The notes beneath the pieces were generated by a model. It made no database searches, was not told the DNA's origin, and saw only the letters and a list, made by a program, of their open reading frames with translations. DNA of 64,000 bases from DUML01 sp050949905 (GTDB lineage: Bacteria; Bacillota; Desulfitobacteriia; Desulfitobacteriales; Syntrophobotulaceae), in the NCBI GenBank assembly GCA_050949905.1, contig JBMNGP010000034.1, forward strand, positions 62,001-126,000. The letters are read 5' to 3'. The position numbers and the translations under genes are program-made. Positions 35,371 through 44,367 of this stretch are shown piece after piece. How positions within the stretch are numbered: the first letter of the stretch is position 1; each line of letters starts with the position of its first letter.

Positions 35371-36042
35371 TTGCATATTCCGGACGGATTTCTCGATCCT
35401 AAAACAGCGGTTGCAGCGGCTGTGCTTAGTGCCGGGGCCCTAGGCTATGCTGTTAAACAAACCAAAGAAGTATTGGACGACAGGCAGGTACCCCTGATGG
35501 GTGTGGCGGCAGCTTTTATTTTTGCCGCCCAGATGGTTAATTTTCCGGTAGCAGCCGGTACTTCCGGGCATTTGATCGGCGGAACCCTGGCGGCGGTTAC
35601 CTTTGGCCCTTGGCCTGCCGTGCTGATAATGAGTGCCGTACTGATCATTCAATGTTTTGTCTTTCAAGACGGCGGCCTTTCAGCCTTAGGGGGGAATATC
35701 CTGCTCATGGCTGTGATCGCCCCTTTGGTCGGCTATTTGTTTTATTCCTTGCTGGCGGGGGCGGGAGAAAGCAGATTAAGAGTGCTCGGCAGCACTTTTC
35801 TGGCCGGTTGGCTGTCAACCATTACAGCCTCTTTCGTTTGCGCCCTAATGCTGGCAGCGGCCAATATGGTTGCCTTGAAGACCGCCCTGGTCGCTATGGT
35901 GGGCTGGCATACCCTGATTGGCCTGGGTGAAGGGCTGATAACCGCCTTGGTTGTTTCCTATCTGCTCAAAGTCAAGCCTGCCCTTGTTCGTGGCTATCAG
36001 GGAACACTAGGGGAAAGGCAGGTGCCCGAGCATGTCTCCTAA
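35371..36042 (+). CDS. cbiM: ECF transporter substrate-specific subunit CbiM/NikM
   Basis: A 223-residue membrane protein that binds Co2+ or Ni2+ for import. The N terminus MHIPDGFL is the metal-binding signature, in which the free amino end and His2 are ligands. This decides the start at TTG 35371, ten bases after AGGAGG; the TTG at 35365 would bury it. Further motifs are MVNFPVAAGTSGHLIGG and HTLIGLGEGLITA. Sequence cannot settle cobalt versus nickel. It overlaps the next gene by 11 bp. Confidence 0.9.
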   Translation: MHIPDGFLDPKTAVAAAVLSAGALGYAVKQTKEVLDDRQVPLMGVAAAFIFAAQMVNFPVAAGTSGHLIGGTLAAVTFGPWPAVLIMSAVLIIQCFVFQDGGLSALGGNILLMAVIAPLVGYLFYSLLAGAGESRLRVLGSTFLAGWLSTITASFVCALMLAAANMVALKTALVAMVGWHTLIGLGEGLITALVVSYLLKVKPALVRGYQGTLGERQVPEHVS

Positions 36043-36382
36043 GACGAATCATATGCAGAGAGCAGCAGCCGGGGTGAAGAAAGAAATAATGATCGGCTTG
36101 CTGATTGCATTGGTGGTAGTAGTTTTTTTGGCTCCTTTTGCTTCTTCCAGCCCCGATGGTTTAGAAAGGGTAGCGGAAGATCACGCTTTTCTTGACCAGG
36201 CTGAAGGCCGGGAGGTTATTCTCTCCCCTCTTCCTGATTATGAGATGCCGGGAATTGCTAATAAGACCCTGGCCGGGATTTTAGCAGGGTTGACCGGTAC
36301 TCTCCTGACGTTTATTGCTATGCTTTTGGCAGCAAGGTTGATCCTGGCTTGGAAGATGGGGAAGAAAAGCAACCAAACTTAG
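36032..36382 (+). CDS. PDGLE-domain accessory subunit of the Co/Ni transporter
   Basis: 116 residues with two membrane helices and the extracytoplasmic motif SSPDGLERVAED, which defines the PDGLE domain of CbiN/NikN-like subunits. It is needed by CbiM/NikM for metal uptake. It starts within the end of cbiM. Confidence 0.85.
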   Translation: MSPKTNHMQRAAAGVKKEIMIGLLIALVVVVFLAPFASSSPDGLERVAEDHAFLDQAEGREVILSPLPDYEMPGIANKTLAGILAGLTGTLLTFIAMLLAARLILAWKMGKKSNQT

Positions 36383-36431
36383 GCCTAAGCGCTTAGGGAT
36401 CATCTCTCCCCAGGGTGAGACTGCTTTCAAA

Positions 36432-37139
36432 ATGAACCAAAGGATTAAGATGCTAATGCGCAACTTATTAGAACCATTAAGCCCCAAACATACTTTTCTT
36501 CATAGGCTTGATGCCAGGATTAAGCTTAGCTTTGCCTTGGCTTTTATCTTGATTTGCTCGATGTTGGAGTCGGTTTATGTCTTGGCTGGGGCAGCTTTTT
36601 TGCTGCTGGTAGTGCTTAAGGCAGTGGGAACTCCTTGGCCGGCGGTTATGCAGAGGCTGGCCTGGGTTTTGCTTTTCAGCGGAGCCTTAATTGTCTTTTT
36701 TCCTTTCCTTACTCCCGGCAAAGAAGTTTTTTCCCTGGAAGCGGGGCCGGTAGGGATAACGGCAACCCAGGAAGGGTTTAGTAAGGCCATGCTCTATGGG
36801 TTCAGGCTCTTAACGGCCATTCTGGCCTTTACCCTGTTGAAGGCCACAACGGGCTTCCGGGAGATTATGGCCGGTTTACGGCTGCTGCATGTACCGGCTG
36901 TTCTAGTAAGCATCATTGAATTTACGATCAGGTATTTCTTTGTCTTGGGAGACGAACTTGCCAGGATGAAGCTGGCACGTCAAGCCCGGGCTTATAACTT
37001 AAAGCGGAGTATTTTTTGCCGCCGGACAGGGAGAATTTTGACGCAGCTCTTGGCTGTGCTCTTTGTGCGCTCTCTGGAGAGAGCGGAGAGAGTTTATTTA
37101 GCCATGTTGGCCAGGGGGTATGGCGGTGTTAAGTATTAA
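36432..37139 (+). CDS. cbiQ: ECF transporter transmembrane subunit CbiQ/NikQ
   Basis: A 235-residue EcfT-type coupling protein. N-terminal HRLDARIKLSFALAFI and the coupling-helix motif MARGYGG near the C terminus, with the related ARQARAYNL, are family features. ATG 36450, seven bases after AAAGG, is an alternative to ATG 36432. Confidence 0.9.
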   Translation: MNQRIKMLMRNLLEPLSPKHTFLHRLDARIKLSFALAFILICSMLESVYVLAGAAFLLLVVLKAVGTPWPAVMQRLAWVLLFSGALIVFFPFLTPGKEVFSLEAGPVGITATQEGFSKAMLYGFRLLTAILAFTLLKATTGFREIMAGLRLLHVPAVLVSIIEFTIRYFFVLGDELARMKLARQARAYNLKRSIFCRRTGRILTQLLAVLFVRSLERAERVYLAMLARGYGGVKY

Positions 37140-37153
37140 ACTGTGGGAAGTCG

Positions 37154-37987
37154 GTGGCCTGCTTGGTTAAGTGCATTGAAGTCCGGGATCTGTTCTATAG
37201 CTATGAGGATGGAACCCAAGCACTGCAAGGGATCAATTTAACTATTGAAAAAAATACCAGAGTTGCGCTTCTGGGTCCTAACGGGGCAGGAAAATCAACT
37301 CTGCTTTTGCATTTTAATGCTTTAAACCTTCCCCAAAGGGGTTCTGTCCTGGTTGAGGGGACACCTGTCTGCCCAAAAACCGAGAAGCTGATTAGAGCTA
37401 AAGTCGGGATGGTATTCCAGGATCCGGATGATCAAATTTTTGCTTTAACTGTCAGGGAAGATGTCAGTTTCGGCCCCCAGAATATGGGCCTTCCTCCGGC
37501 AGAGGTCCAAGCGCGCGTAGACTTGGCTCTAAGAGCGGTCAGGATTGAAGATTTAGCGGGGAAAGCCCCCTACCATCTAAGTTACGGCCAAAAGAAAAGA
37601 GTAGCTATAGCGGGAGTACTGGCTATGAGCCCGGAGATTATTATTTTGGACGAGCCTTTTGCCTATCTTGACCCCCGGGGGAAAAGAGCTCTTCTGCAAA
37701 TCCTGGCTGATTTGTCCCAAGAAGGGAAAACCATTATTATCGCTACGCATGATGTTGATTTAGCGGCAGAGTGGGCGGACAAAATAGTAGTAATCCAAGA
37801 CGGCCGGGTCTTAGCCGCCGGGGAGAAAGATATCCTGCTTGACCCGGAAATCATAACCCGGGCGGATTTAGACTATCCTGTGGTCACCAAGATATTTCAG
37901 CAGCTACCCCGGCAGGAGGGCAGGAAGCTGCCCTTAACCCTGAATAAAGCTATTGCCACCCTAAAAGAAATGCTGGGTGGCAAATAA
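37154..37987 (+). CDS. cbiO: ECF transporter ATPase CbiO/NikO
   Basis: 277 residues. Walker A GPNGAGKST, Q-loop FQDPDDQIF, signature LSYGQKKRVAIAG, Walker B IIILDEPFAYLD and the switch His in THD are all present. The Q-loop form DPDDQ is typical of ECF ATPases. It is the last gene of the operon and converges on the regulator gene at 38020. Confidence 0.93.
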   Translation: MACLVKCIEVRDLFYSYEDGTQALQGINLTIEKNTRVALLGPNGAGKSTLLLHFNALNLPQRGSVLVEGTPVCPKTEKLIRAKVGMVFQDPDDQIFALTVREDVSFGPQNMGLPPAEVQARVDLALRAVRIEDLAGKAPYHLSYGQKKRVAIAGVLAMSPEIIILDEPFAYLDPRGKRALLQILADLSQEGKTIIIATHDVDLAAEWADKIVVIQDGRVLAAGEKDILLDPEIITRADLDYPVVTKIFQQLPRQEGRKLPLTLNKAIATLKEMLGGK

Positions 37988-38019
37988 CTAAATGGAAATG
38001 CTGCTTGGGGAAGGATACG

Positions 38020-38310
38020 CTATTTAAGGAATTTATCAATTGCGTCGTTGAGTTTATCGATCACTTCAGTATCGTTTTCTTCATAGGCATGAATTAAGCA
38101 ATGGTTAATATGATCGCTTAAAATTAATTTGCCGGTGCTGTTTAAGGCGGAACGAACCGCTGACAACTGAATCAGGATATCACTGCAATCCTCATCATTG
38201 TCCACCATACGCTTAATGCCTTCTAAATGCCCAATCATCCTCGACAAACGGTTGAGGACACTTTTTTTATTGGGGTGCTGGTGGAAATGGCTGTGGCTGT
38301 GCTCTTCCAA
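38020..38310 (-). CDS. CsoR/RcnR-family metal repressor with His-rich N terminus
   Basis: 96 residues. The N terminus HSHSHFHQH precedes a CsoR-type helical core with DCSDILIQLSAVRSA and SDHINHC. Members with added histidines (RcnR, InrS types) sense Ni or Co. Lying tail-to-tail with the Co/Ni importer, it is a plausible regulator of metal homeostasis here. TTG start with AAAGGAG ten bases upstream. The second CsoR-family gene in the window, distinct from the copper one. Confidence 0.85.
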   Translation of the reverse strand: MEEHSHSHFHQHPNKKSVLNRLSRMIGHLEGIKRMVDNDEDCSDILIQLSAVRSALNSTGKLILSDHINHCLIHAYEENDTEVIDKLNDAIDKFLK

Positions 38311-38619
38311 ATTGCAACGACTCCTTTCTTAAGCTGGTAAATTCTCTTTTACATGATAGCATAGAAAGAGCCGCAGATGTGAAATTTTTTTAGGATTTCA
38401 CTGTCTAAACTAAATATTTGTCTTGGAGGTTAAAAATACCTTATTAAATAATGCCTGCGCAATGTTTTGCCGGAAGAGAGTTTGGTCAAACTATAAATAA
38501 AGTGGACGAAAGAAGTTCTAGAAAGAGCTTCCGAGACCTTAAGACACCAAAAGAGCCTAAAATAGGCCTAGAGACCAAAAACGAGGCGAATTTCAGCCCA
38601 GGGAAACAGAGGAACAGGC
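38311..38619. other. Gene-free region upstream of the ywmB-like gene
   Basis: No convincing gene. It has GTTTG-GT-CAAAC, a 12-bp palindrome at about 38484-38495, next to TATAAA, and AT-rich sequence near 38395-38450 that may carry promoters for the divergent genes. An open frame across 38451-38684 has no ribosome site or recognisable protein. Confidence 0.35.
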
Positions 38620-39279
38620 ATGGAAAAGCAAGGAAGGATACCGGGGACTCTAAAAATAAAAAAGTTGCGCACTTTTATTGTTAGCGGATTATTGCTTATG
38701 GTATTCTTGACGCCTACAATATTAATCGCTGCTCCCAAATATTTCGACCAGAGCCTTAGGGAGGAACCTTTAATTTTAAATTCAGATTTGACAGCCGTGC
38801 AGGAGGCCGTTGTCAGATATTTTCTCTGGACGGAAGATTGCACAGGGCTGCTTGACTTAGAAGGTATTCTACGAGATTCCGGATTGGCATGGCAGAAAGA
38901 AGTTTTAAAAGATTTTTCTGGAAACAAAGCTCTGAAATATACAGCGCAAATCAAGATAACCAAGGGAGAGGAGGGGCAAGCTTTAGATTATTATCATAGT
39001 TTATATAACAAAATGAAGGGACTAAACATTCAAGTTTACTTTGAAGAGAAGGTAAATGATTTCCTCGACCCTGTTAGCCTCTTCTACAAATATAGCCCGG
39101 ATTTTTACTCCCGCACGGAAGCTTCTGGTGTGACTTCATGGACAGGTTTTCATCCGGCTCTACCCGGATTTACGCTGGTTGAGGGGAAAAAAGTAAATTT
39201 TCAGTTGCTGACTGTCAAAGGAAGCGAAGGTACAGGGAAAACACTTTTGGCAGTGCCGGCACTGCTCGAAGATTTTTAG
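38620..39279 (+). CDS. YwmB-like secreted protein
   Basis: 219 residues with an N-terminal signal or anchor (about residues 17-37, LRTFIVSGLLLMVFLTPTIL) and a soluble outer domain. In Bacillus ywmB directly precedes murA and spoIID, and the size and layout fit that family, often labelled TATA-box-binding-like. Similarity was judged by context and general pattern, so the call is tentative. Function unknown. Confidence 0.55.
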   Translation: MEKQGRIPGTLKIKKLRTFIVSGLLLMVFLTPTILIAAPKYFDQSLREEPLILNSDLTAVQEAVVRYFLWTEDCTGLLDLEGILRDSGLAWQKEVLKDFSGNKALKYTAQIKITKGEEGQALDYYHSLYNKMKGLNIQVYFEEKVNDFLDPVSLFYKYSPDFYSRTEASGVTSWTGFHPALPGFTLVEGKKVNFQLLTVKGSEGTGKTLLAVPALLEDF

Positions 39280-39440
39280 ATAAGCAAATGTTTTTTTTGC
39301 AGGAAATTGCCCGGAGAAAAAGAATAATAAGGTTAAGCTGTCAAGCACTTGGTAATTATCTATTTGATGGCAAGAATTGTTTATAATGGGTAATAGTGGA
39401 TATCATAGAGGTAGGAAAAGTCAGGAGATGATGGAAGAAA

Positions 39441-40691
39441 TTGAGCAAATATTTAATAACAGGCGGAAAAGAACTGTACGGCAAAATAGAAGTCAGTGGA
39501 GCCAAGAATGCTGTCCTGCCGATTATTGCGGCCAGCTTGTTGACCTCCGATAAAATAATATTGGAAGAAGCCCCGGATTTGCTTGATGTTCAAGTTATGA
39601 GCCAAGTCATAGAATCGCTTGGGGGCAAGGTGAAAAGGAGCGGCAAAAAGCTGCATATTTCCATCAAAGAAATTGAGAGCATCGAAACTCCTTTTGATCT
39701 TATTTCCAAAATGCGGGCTTCGATAGTAATTATGGGGCCTATGCTGGCGCGCAAAGGGCGGGTGAGAATCTCTCATCCCGGAGGCTGTGCCATAGGATCA
39801 CGTCCTATCAACTGGCACCTTAAAGGTTTAGAGTGCTTAGGAGCTCAAGTCCGCATGGATCATGGTTTTCTTGATGTCAGTGCTGCTCGTTTGTCCGGAG
39901 CCAGAATTTATCTTGATTTTCCCAGTGTCGGAGCCACTGAGAATATCATGATGGCGGCGGTTTGTGCCGAAGGCACCACCATTATTGAGAACGCTGCCCA
40001 GGAACCGGAAATAGTTGACCTGGCCAATTTCATCAATGAAATGGGCGGCAAGATCCGGGGGGCAGGGACTAATATTGTTAATATTGAAGGGGTTAAGGAG
40101 CTTCATGGCACTACCCACACCGTAATCCCAGACCGGATTGAAGCCGGCACCTTCATATTAATGGCTGCTGCCTGCGGGGGAGAAGTCCTGGTCGGCAATG
40201 TAATCCCCGCTCACCTTAAGCCTCTTCTGGCTAAACTGGATGAAGCAGGAGTCATTTACCGGGAAGAGGATGACGGGATCAGGGTTATTGGCAAAGGCTG
40301 CTATAATGCCGTAGATATTAAGACTCAAGTGCATCCCGGGTTTCCAACCGACCTCCAGGCGCCGATCCTAGCTATGCTGACCAAAGCCAAAGGTACGGCC
40401 GTTGTCACTGAGACGGTTTTTGAAAATAGATTTATGCATGTTGATGAATTAAAACGGATGGGTGCCGATATTAAAATTGAAGGCCGCAGTGCTATTGTGC
40501 AAGGTATTGAGCGTTTGCATGCTGCTCCGGTCGTAGCCAGTGACTTGCGAGCCGGTGCCGCCTTGATCCTGGCAGCTTTAACAGCCAACGGAACCTCCGA
40601 AATCAGAGATATTCATCATATTGAAAGAGGGTATGAGAATCTGGATCTTAAGCTCAGGAGCCTGGGAGCCGATATAAGCAGGACGGATTAA
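39441..40691 (+). CDS. murA: UDP-N-acetylglucosamine 1-carboxyvinyltransferase
   Basis: First committed step of peptidoglycan synthesis: enolpyruvyl transfer from PEP to UDP-GlcNAc. 416 residues. N-terminal GAKNAVLPIIAASLL, and the catalytic cysteine at about residue 116 in GGCAIGSRPINWHL, the residue attacked by fosfomycin. The TTG start follows CAGGAGATGATGGAAGAAA. Confidence 0.95.
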   Translation: MSKYLITGGKELYGKIEVSGAKNAVLPIIAASLLTSDKIILEEAPDLLDVQVMSQVIESLGGKVKRSGKKLHISIKEIESIETPFDLISKMRASIVIMGPMLARKGRVRISHPGGCAIGSRPINWHLKGLECLGAQVRMDHGFLDVSAARLSGARIYLDFPSVGATENIMMAAVCAEGTTIIENAAQEPEIVDLANFINEMGGKIRGAGTNIVNIEGVKELHGTTHTVIPDRIEAGTFILMAAACGGEVLVGNVIPAHLKPLLAKLDEAGVIYREEDDGIRVIGKGCYNAVDIKTQVHPGFPTDLQAPILAMLTKAKGTAVVTETVFENRFMHVDELKRMGADIKIEGRSAIVQGIERLHAAPVVASDLRAGAALILAALTANGTSEIRDIHHIERGYENLDLKLRSLGADISRTD

Positions 40692-40797
40692 GTTTTGCAG
40701 GATTCCAGTTTGGCAGGATTTATAACTTAATAATCATATCCCCGTTATGCTGTGCATAAAAATTATCTATAGCTTGTACTGCACAGGGGGCTGGGAT

Positions 40798-41733
40798 GTG
40801 AAAGCGAAAATCAAACAAATAACGGCTGTACTCCTGGCCGTTATCTTTTTAGTAGTGATCTTGCCTGTCACACTTACCAGGGTTTTTGACAGCGGCTATG
40901 AGACACCAAAGCTGCAAGTTAGGGTAGCTATGGCTAACGGCCAGGTCAGGACTATCCCTTTGGAGGAATACCTGATTGGTGTAGTTGCCGCGGAGATGCC
41001 GGCAGTATTTGAGAGTGAGGCTTTAAAAGCCCAAGCTGTGGCTGCCAGGACCTATGTATTAAAAAGAATGGGCGAAGCGCAAACTAATTGCTTTGATGTG
41101 GATGCAACGGAGAATACCCAGGCGTGGAATTCCAACCGCCAGCTTTTCCGCAAATGGGGAATAATTAATTATTATAAATATCACAGGAAAATTGCCCAGG
41201 CTGTTGCTGACACCAGAGGCCAGGTGCTGACTTATAACAATAAGCTGATTGATGCCGTTTATCACAGCTCCAGCGGCAGGAAGAATACCGAGAGGGCGGG
41301 CGATGTTTGGAGTAACGAAACCGGTTATTTAACAAATGTACCTTCCGGGGAAACAACACCTTTAAGATTTGTGAAACAACAGGTTTTCGATGCGCAGACT
41401 TTCTATACTCTACTTGATTTTTCTACCCCTCCGGCTCAGTTTTCAGCCAATGACTTAATGCTGATTGAGCGCACCCAAGCAGGACGGGTCAAAACCTTAG
41501 CCGTCAGAAATAGGGTTTTTGCGGGAACGGATTTCCGCACCAGGCTGCAGCTTCCTTCCACCGACATTGAATGGCACCTGCAAAGTGACAAAATTGAACT
41601 GATTATTTACGGTAAAGGCCATGCCGTGGGGATGTCCCAGTACGGGGCCAATGACCTGGCCAAAGCCGGTAGGAAATATAAGCAGATCTTAGGGCATTAC
41701 TATCCGGGCACTAAGTTGGAAAAAGTTTATTAA
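40798..41733 (+). CDS. spoIID: Stage II sporulation protein D
   Basis: A 311-residue membrane-anchored lytic transglycosylase that works with SpoIIP and SpoIIM in engulfment of the forespore. One N-terminal helix, then the SpoIID domain with EEYLIGVVAAEMPAVF (catalytic Glu), KAQAVAARTY, YHSSSGRKN and GHAVGMSQYGANDLAKAG. GTG 40798 follows AGGGGGCTGGGAT; an upstream in-frame ATG lacks a site. Confidence 0.94.
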   Translation: MKAKIKQITAVLLAVIFLVVILPVTLTRVFDSGYETPKLQVRVAMANGQVRTIPLEEYLIGVVAAEMPAVFESEALKAQAVAARTYVLKRMGEAQTNCFDVDATENTQAWNSNRQLFRKWGIINYYKYHRKIAQAVADTRGQVLTYNNKLIDAVYHSSSGRKNTERAGDVWSNETGYLTNVPSGETTPLRFVKQQVFDAQTFYTLLDFSTPPAQFSANDLMLIERTQAGRVKTLAVRNRVFAGTDFRTRLQLPSTDIEWHLQSDKIELIIYGKGHAVGMSQYGANDLAKAGRKYKQILGHYYPGTKLEKVY

Positions 41734-41811
41734 GCCGGACTTCGGCTTAGCATTTCCGGTCAGAGAGCTAAACTAACCAAGAAGTTCATGAATGTACAGT
41801 AATTACCAGCA

Positions 41812-41840
41812 AAGGACATCCTTTTAAGGATGTCTTTTTT
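41812..41840 (+). terminator. Terminator after spoIID
   Basis: AAGGACATCC, loop TTTTAA, GGATGTCTT, then TTTTAA. Confidence 0.8.
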
Positions 41841-41896
41841 AATCGTATCGGCATATAAATGAACTAAATATTGCAGGATAAAAGGGGAGAGGGAGT

Positions 41897-42151
41897 GTGC
41901 AGGACCATATCAGAAGAAGAGCATTGGATATAGGTAATTATATTCTGGAATCGAGCAGTACCGTAAGGCAGACAGCTGAAGTGTTTGGTGTCTCCAAATC
42001 TACAGTGCATAAGGATGTCACCGAACGTCTGCCGCATATCAATAGGCAGCTTTCTTCACAGGTTAAACATATATTGGAAAGCAATAAAGCTGAAAGGCAT
42101 ATCAGAGGCGGCGAAGCCACCAAGAAAAAATATAAACAGAACACGCCATAG
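41897..42151 (+). CDS. spoIIID: Sporulation transcription regulator SpoIIID
   Basis: An 84-residue HTH protein that modulates sigma-E genes in the mother cell. The HTH SSTVRQTAEVFGVSKSTVHK and the following DVTERLP are nearly invariant in the family, and a basic tail (TKKKYKQ) follows. GTG start after AGAGGGA. Confidence 0.95.
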   Translation: MQDHIRRRALDIGNYILESSSTVRQTAEVFGVSKSTVHKDVTERLPHINRQLSSQVKHILESNKAERHIRGGEATKKKYKQNTP

Positions 42152-42238
42152 GAAATATTAAAAAAAGGTAAAAAATAGTTAATTTTGTAGATTAGAAAGA
42201 GGAATATAGAAATAAATAGCGAAATAGTAACAAAAAAT

Positions 42239-42266
42239 ATCTCCCTGCAATGGGAGATTGTGTTTT
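42239..42266 (+). terminator. Terminator after spoIIID
   Basis: ATCTCCC, loop TGCAAT, GGGAGAT, then TGTGTTTT. Confidence 0.6.
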
Positions 42267-42394
42267 GCTCATGAAGCAGGCATACGGTATGTCCGGTATT
42301 TGTTCAGACTTGTTTGCAGGTGCTCTCCTGGTATTATTGTACCTTGGACAGGGACAAGCCGTTTAAAACAACCCATCATGAAAGGAGTATAGGA

Positions 42395-43384
42395 ATGTTT
42401 GGTACTGATTTAGGTATTGATTTAGGCACCGCCAGTGTCCTTGTTTATGTCCAAGGTAAGGGGATTGTCCTGCACGAGCCTTCGGTAGTAGCTATCGACA
42501 AGGATACGGGAAAAAAAATTGCCGTAGGCGAAGAAGCCAGGATGATGTTGGGGAGGACTCCCGGTAATATTATGGCTATCAGGCCGATGAGAGATGGGGT
42601 TATAGCGGATTATCAGACAACGGAAGTCATGTTAAGATACCTCCTGAGAAAAACTGGTATCAGGAATTGGCCCTTTTCTAAAAACCGAGTAGTAGTTTGT
42701 ATTCCTTCCGGCGTGACGGAAGTTGAAGAGAGAGCGGTTAAACAAGCTGCCTATAAAGCCGGGGCAGGTCAGGTCAGGGTAGTGGAAGAACCCTATGCCG
42801 CAGCTTTGGGAGCCGGTCTGGATATTAATGGGCCGGAAGGCAACATGGTAGTGGATATTGGCGGGGGTACCACCGATGTGGCTATTTTAAGCCTGGGAGG
42901 TATTGTAGCTAAGAAGAGTATCCGCATGGGCGGAGACAAAATGGATGAAGCTATTATCAGATATGTCCGTAGAGAACACAATCTAATGATTGGTGAACGG
43001 ACTGCTGAAGATATTAAAATCAGAGTAGGCTGTGCTGTCGCCGAAGGCCGTAAAGATAATGCCGAGATGGAAGTAAAAGGACGTGACCTGGTAACCGGCC
43101 TGCCTAAGACTATAAAAGTAGACTCTCGAGCTGCTTACCGGGCTATGGAAGAGCCCTTGGAGGCTATAATTGCAGGAATAAAAGATGTTCTGGAACGTAC
43201 TCCGCCGGAATTAGCTTCGGATATTATGAGTAAGGGGATTGTCCTGACCGGTGGCGGCTCTCTGGTTAATTCCATGGATCTCAGGGTTTCCCGGGAGACC
43301 GGTTTGGTGGTAACTATTGCTGACAGTCCTATTTCCTGCGTTGCTTTGGGAACCGGTATGCTTTTAAAAAATAGCTTTAAGTAA
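42395..43384 (+). CDS. mbl: MreB/Mbl rod-shape cytoskeletal protein
   Basis: A 329-residue actin-like ATPase that guides elongation wall synthesis under the membrane. Phosphate loops GIDLGTASVLVY and DIGGGTTDVAIL, and the C-terminal LTGGGSLVNSMD, are typical. Placement after spoIIID supports the mbl orthologue over mreB. ATG 42395 follows AAAGGAGTATAGGA; a frame open to 42314 lacks support. Confidence 0.92.
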   Translation: MFGTDLGIDLGTASVLVYVQGKGIVLHEPSVVAIDKDTGKKIAVGEEARMMLGRTPGNIMAIRPMRDGVIADYQTTEVMLRYLLRKTGIRNWPFSKNRVVVCIPSGVTEVEERAVKQAAYKAGAGQVRVVEEPYAAALGAGLDINGPEGNMVVDIGGGTTDVAILSLGGIVAKKSIRMGGDKMDEAIIRYVRREHNLMIGERTAEDIKIRVGCAVAEGRKDNAEMEVKGRDLVTGLPKTIKVDSRAAYRAMEEPLEAIIAGIKDVLERTPPELASDIMSKGIVLTGGGSLVNSMDLRVSRETGLVVTIADSPISCVALGTGMLLKNSFK

Positions 43385-43502
43385 ACTGGCGGGATAGGCA
43401 ATTATCTTGGGAATAACCGAGCGTAAGAATTAAAGATAATTGCTTGAGAAATAATCTTAGATTGTTGTGCAAAGAGATCACTCTCAAAAAAGTAATCAGA
43501 TG

Positions 43503-43585
43503 TGGCAGTGTTCCTACGATCTTGAGTCAGGCTTGCCAGCGGCTAAGCTGAGGAGAAAGGGTAGCACCGCCATTATTTTTATATA
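43503..43585 (+). other. Structured intergenic element after mbl
   Basis: GTGGCAGTG...TAC pairs with GTAG-CACCGCCAT (one mismatch, one bulge), enclosing a branched middle with TCAG[G]CTT/TAAGCTGA, followed by TATTTTTATATAATTTT. It probably ends mbl transcription. It includes GGGTAGCACCGCC, which resembles but does not match the T-box core. Class unknown. Confidence 0.4.
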
Positions 43586-43647
43586 ATTTTAAAAGGGGCT
43601 ATAATGTTATTAGCAAATAGATGAGTTGAGATAAGTTGGAGAATAAT

Positions 43648-44367
43648 ATGACAAAAATAAATGTTTTGGGTATAAATATTGACCTTTGGAGCTTAGCTGA
43701 GAGTGTGGTGCTCATAACGGAGTCCATCGCCGGCGGGAAAAAACTCAGGATAGTAACCGCTAATCCGGAGTTAATTTATAAGGCTCGAAAACAAAAAGAG
43801 CTGCAGGATATTATTAATTCTGCAGATTTGGTTCTGCCCGACGGAATCGGCGTGGTTTGGGCCCTAAAGCAGTTAGGCTGTACTGCTGCGGAGAGAGTGA
43901 CGGGAATAGACCTGACGGAATATCTTCTGCAAGAAGGCAGCCGCAGGGGATGGCGGGTTTTCCTGTTGGGAGCCCGGCCTGGTGTGGCGGAAAAAGCGGT
44001 AGCTAGGCAGGCCACAAAATATCCTGGTTTAATATTTTGCTGCCAGCATGGCTTTTTCCCGGCTGAGGAAGAACCGAGCGTGCTGGAGAGAATCCGCAGG
44101 TTTGCTCCGGATCTGCTTTTAGTGGGTTTGGGAGCACCGCGGCAGGAGTTTTTTAATGCCGCCCACCAGGGGATTGCCGGGGCTAGTATAGGCGTAGGCG
44201 GAACAATTGACGTCTTGGCAGGAGAGGTCAAGCGGGCTCCCGCTTTTTTCCGCCGTTCTAACCTAGAGTGGTTTTACCGCCTGGTTACCCAGCCTTCGCG
44301 GATCAGAAGGCAGGCTGTTCTGCCCCTCTATGTCCTGAAGGTACTTAGGCAAAAGTACTTAAAGTAA
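43648..44367 (+). CDS. tagA: WecG/TagA/CpsF-family N-acetylmannosaminyltransferase
   Basis: 239 residues. Transfers ManNAc from UDP-ManNAc to lipid-linked GlcNAc in teichoic-acid linkage-unit or related glycan synthesis. Family motifs are TANPELIYKAR, LPDGIGVVWA, FLLGARPG, GLGAPRQE and GVGGTIDVLAG. ATG 43648 follows TTGGAGAATAAT. It ends 9 bp inside the convergent glycosyltransferase gene. wecB at 3.7 kb could supply the donor. Confidence 0.88.
   Translation: MTKINVLGINIDLWSLAESVVLITESIAGGKKLRIVTANPELIYKARKQKELQDIINSADLVLPDGIGVVWALKQLGCTAAERVTGIDLTEYLLQEGSRRGWRVFLLGARPGVAEKAVARQATKYPGLIFCCQHGFFPAEEEPSVLERIRRFAPDLLLVGLGAPRQEFFNAAHQGIAGASIGVGGTIDVLAGEVKRAPAFFRRSNLEWFYRLVTQPSRIRRQAVLPLYVLKVLRQKYLK

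Noticed and set aside
38451..38684. 77-codon open frame upstream of the ywmB-like gene
   Set aside because: No ribosome site, low-complexity charged sequence, and it runs into the signal peptide region of the next gene in another frame.
43548..43572. T-box riboswitch suggested by GGGTAGCACCGCC
   Set aside because: The tRNA-pairing UGGN bulge is missing and the next gene is a glycosyltransferase, not an aminoacyl-tRNA synthetase or amino-acid gene; kept only as an unclassified structured element.
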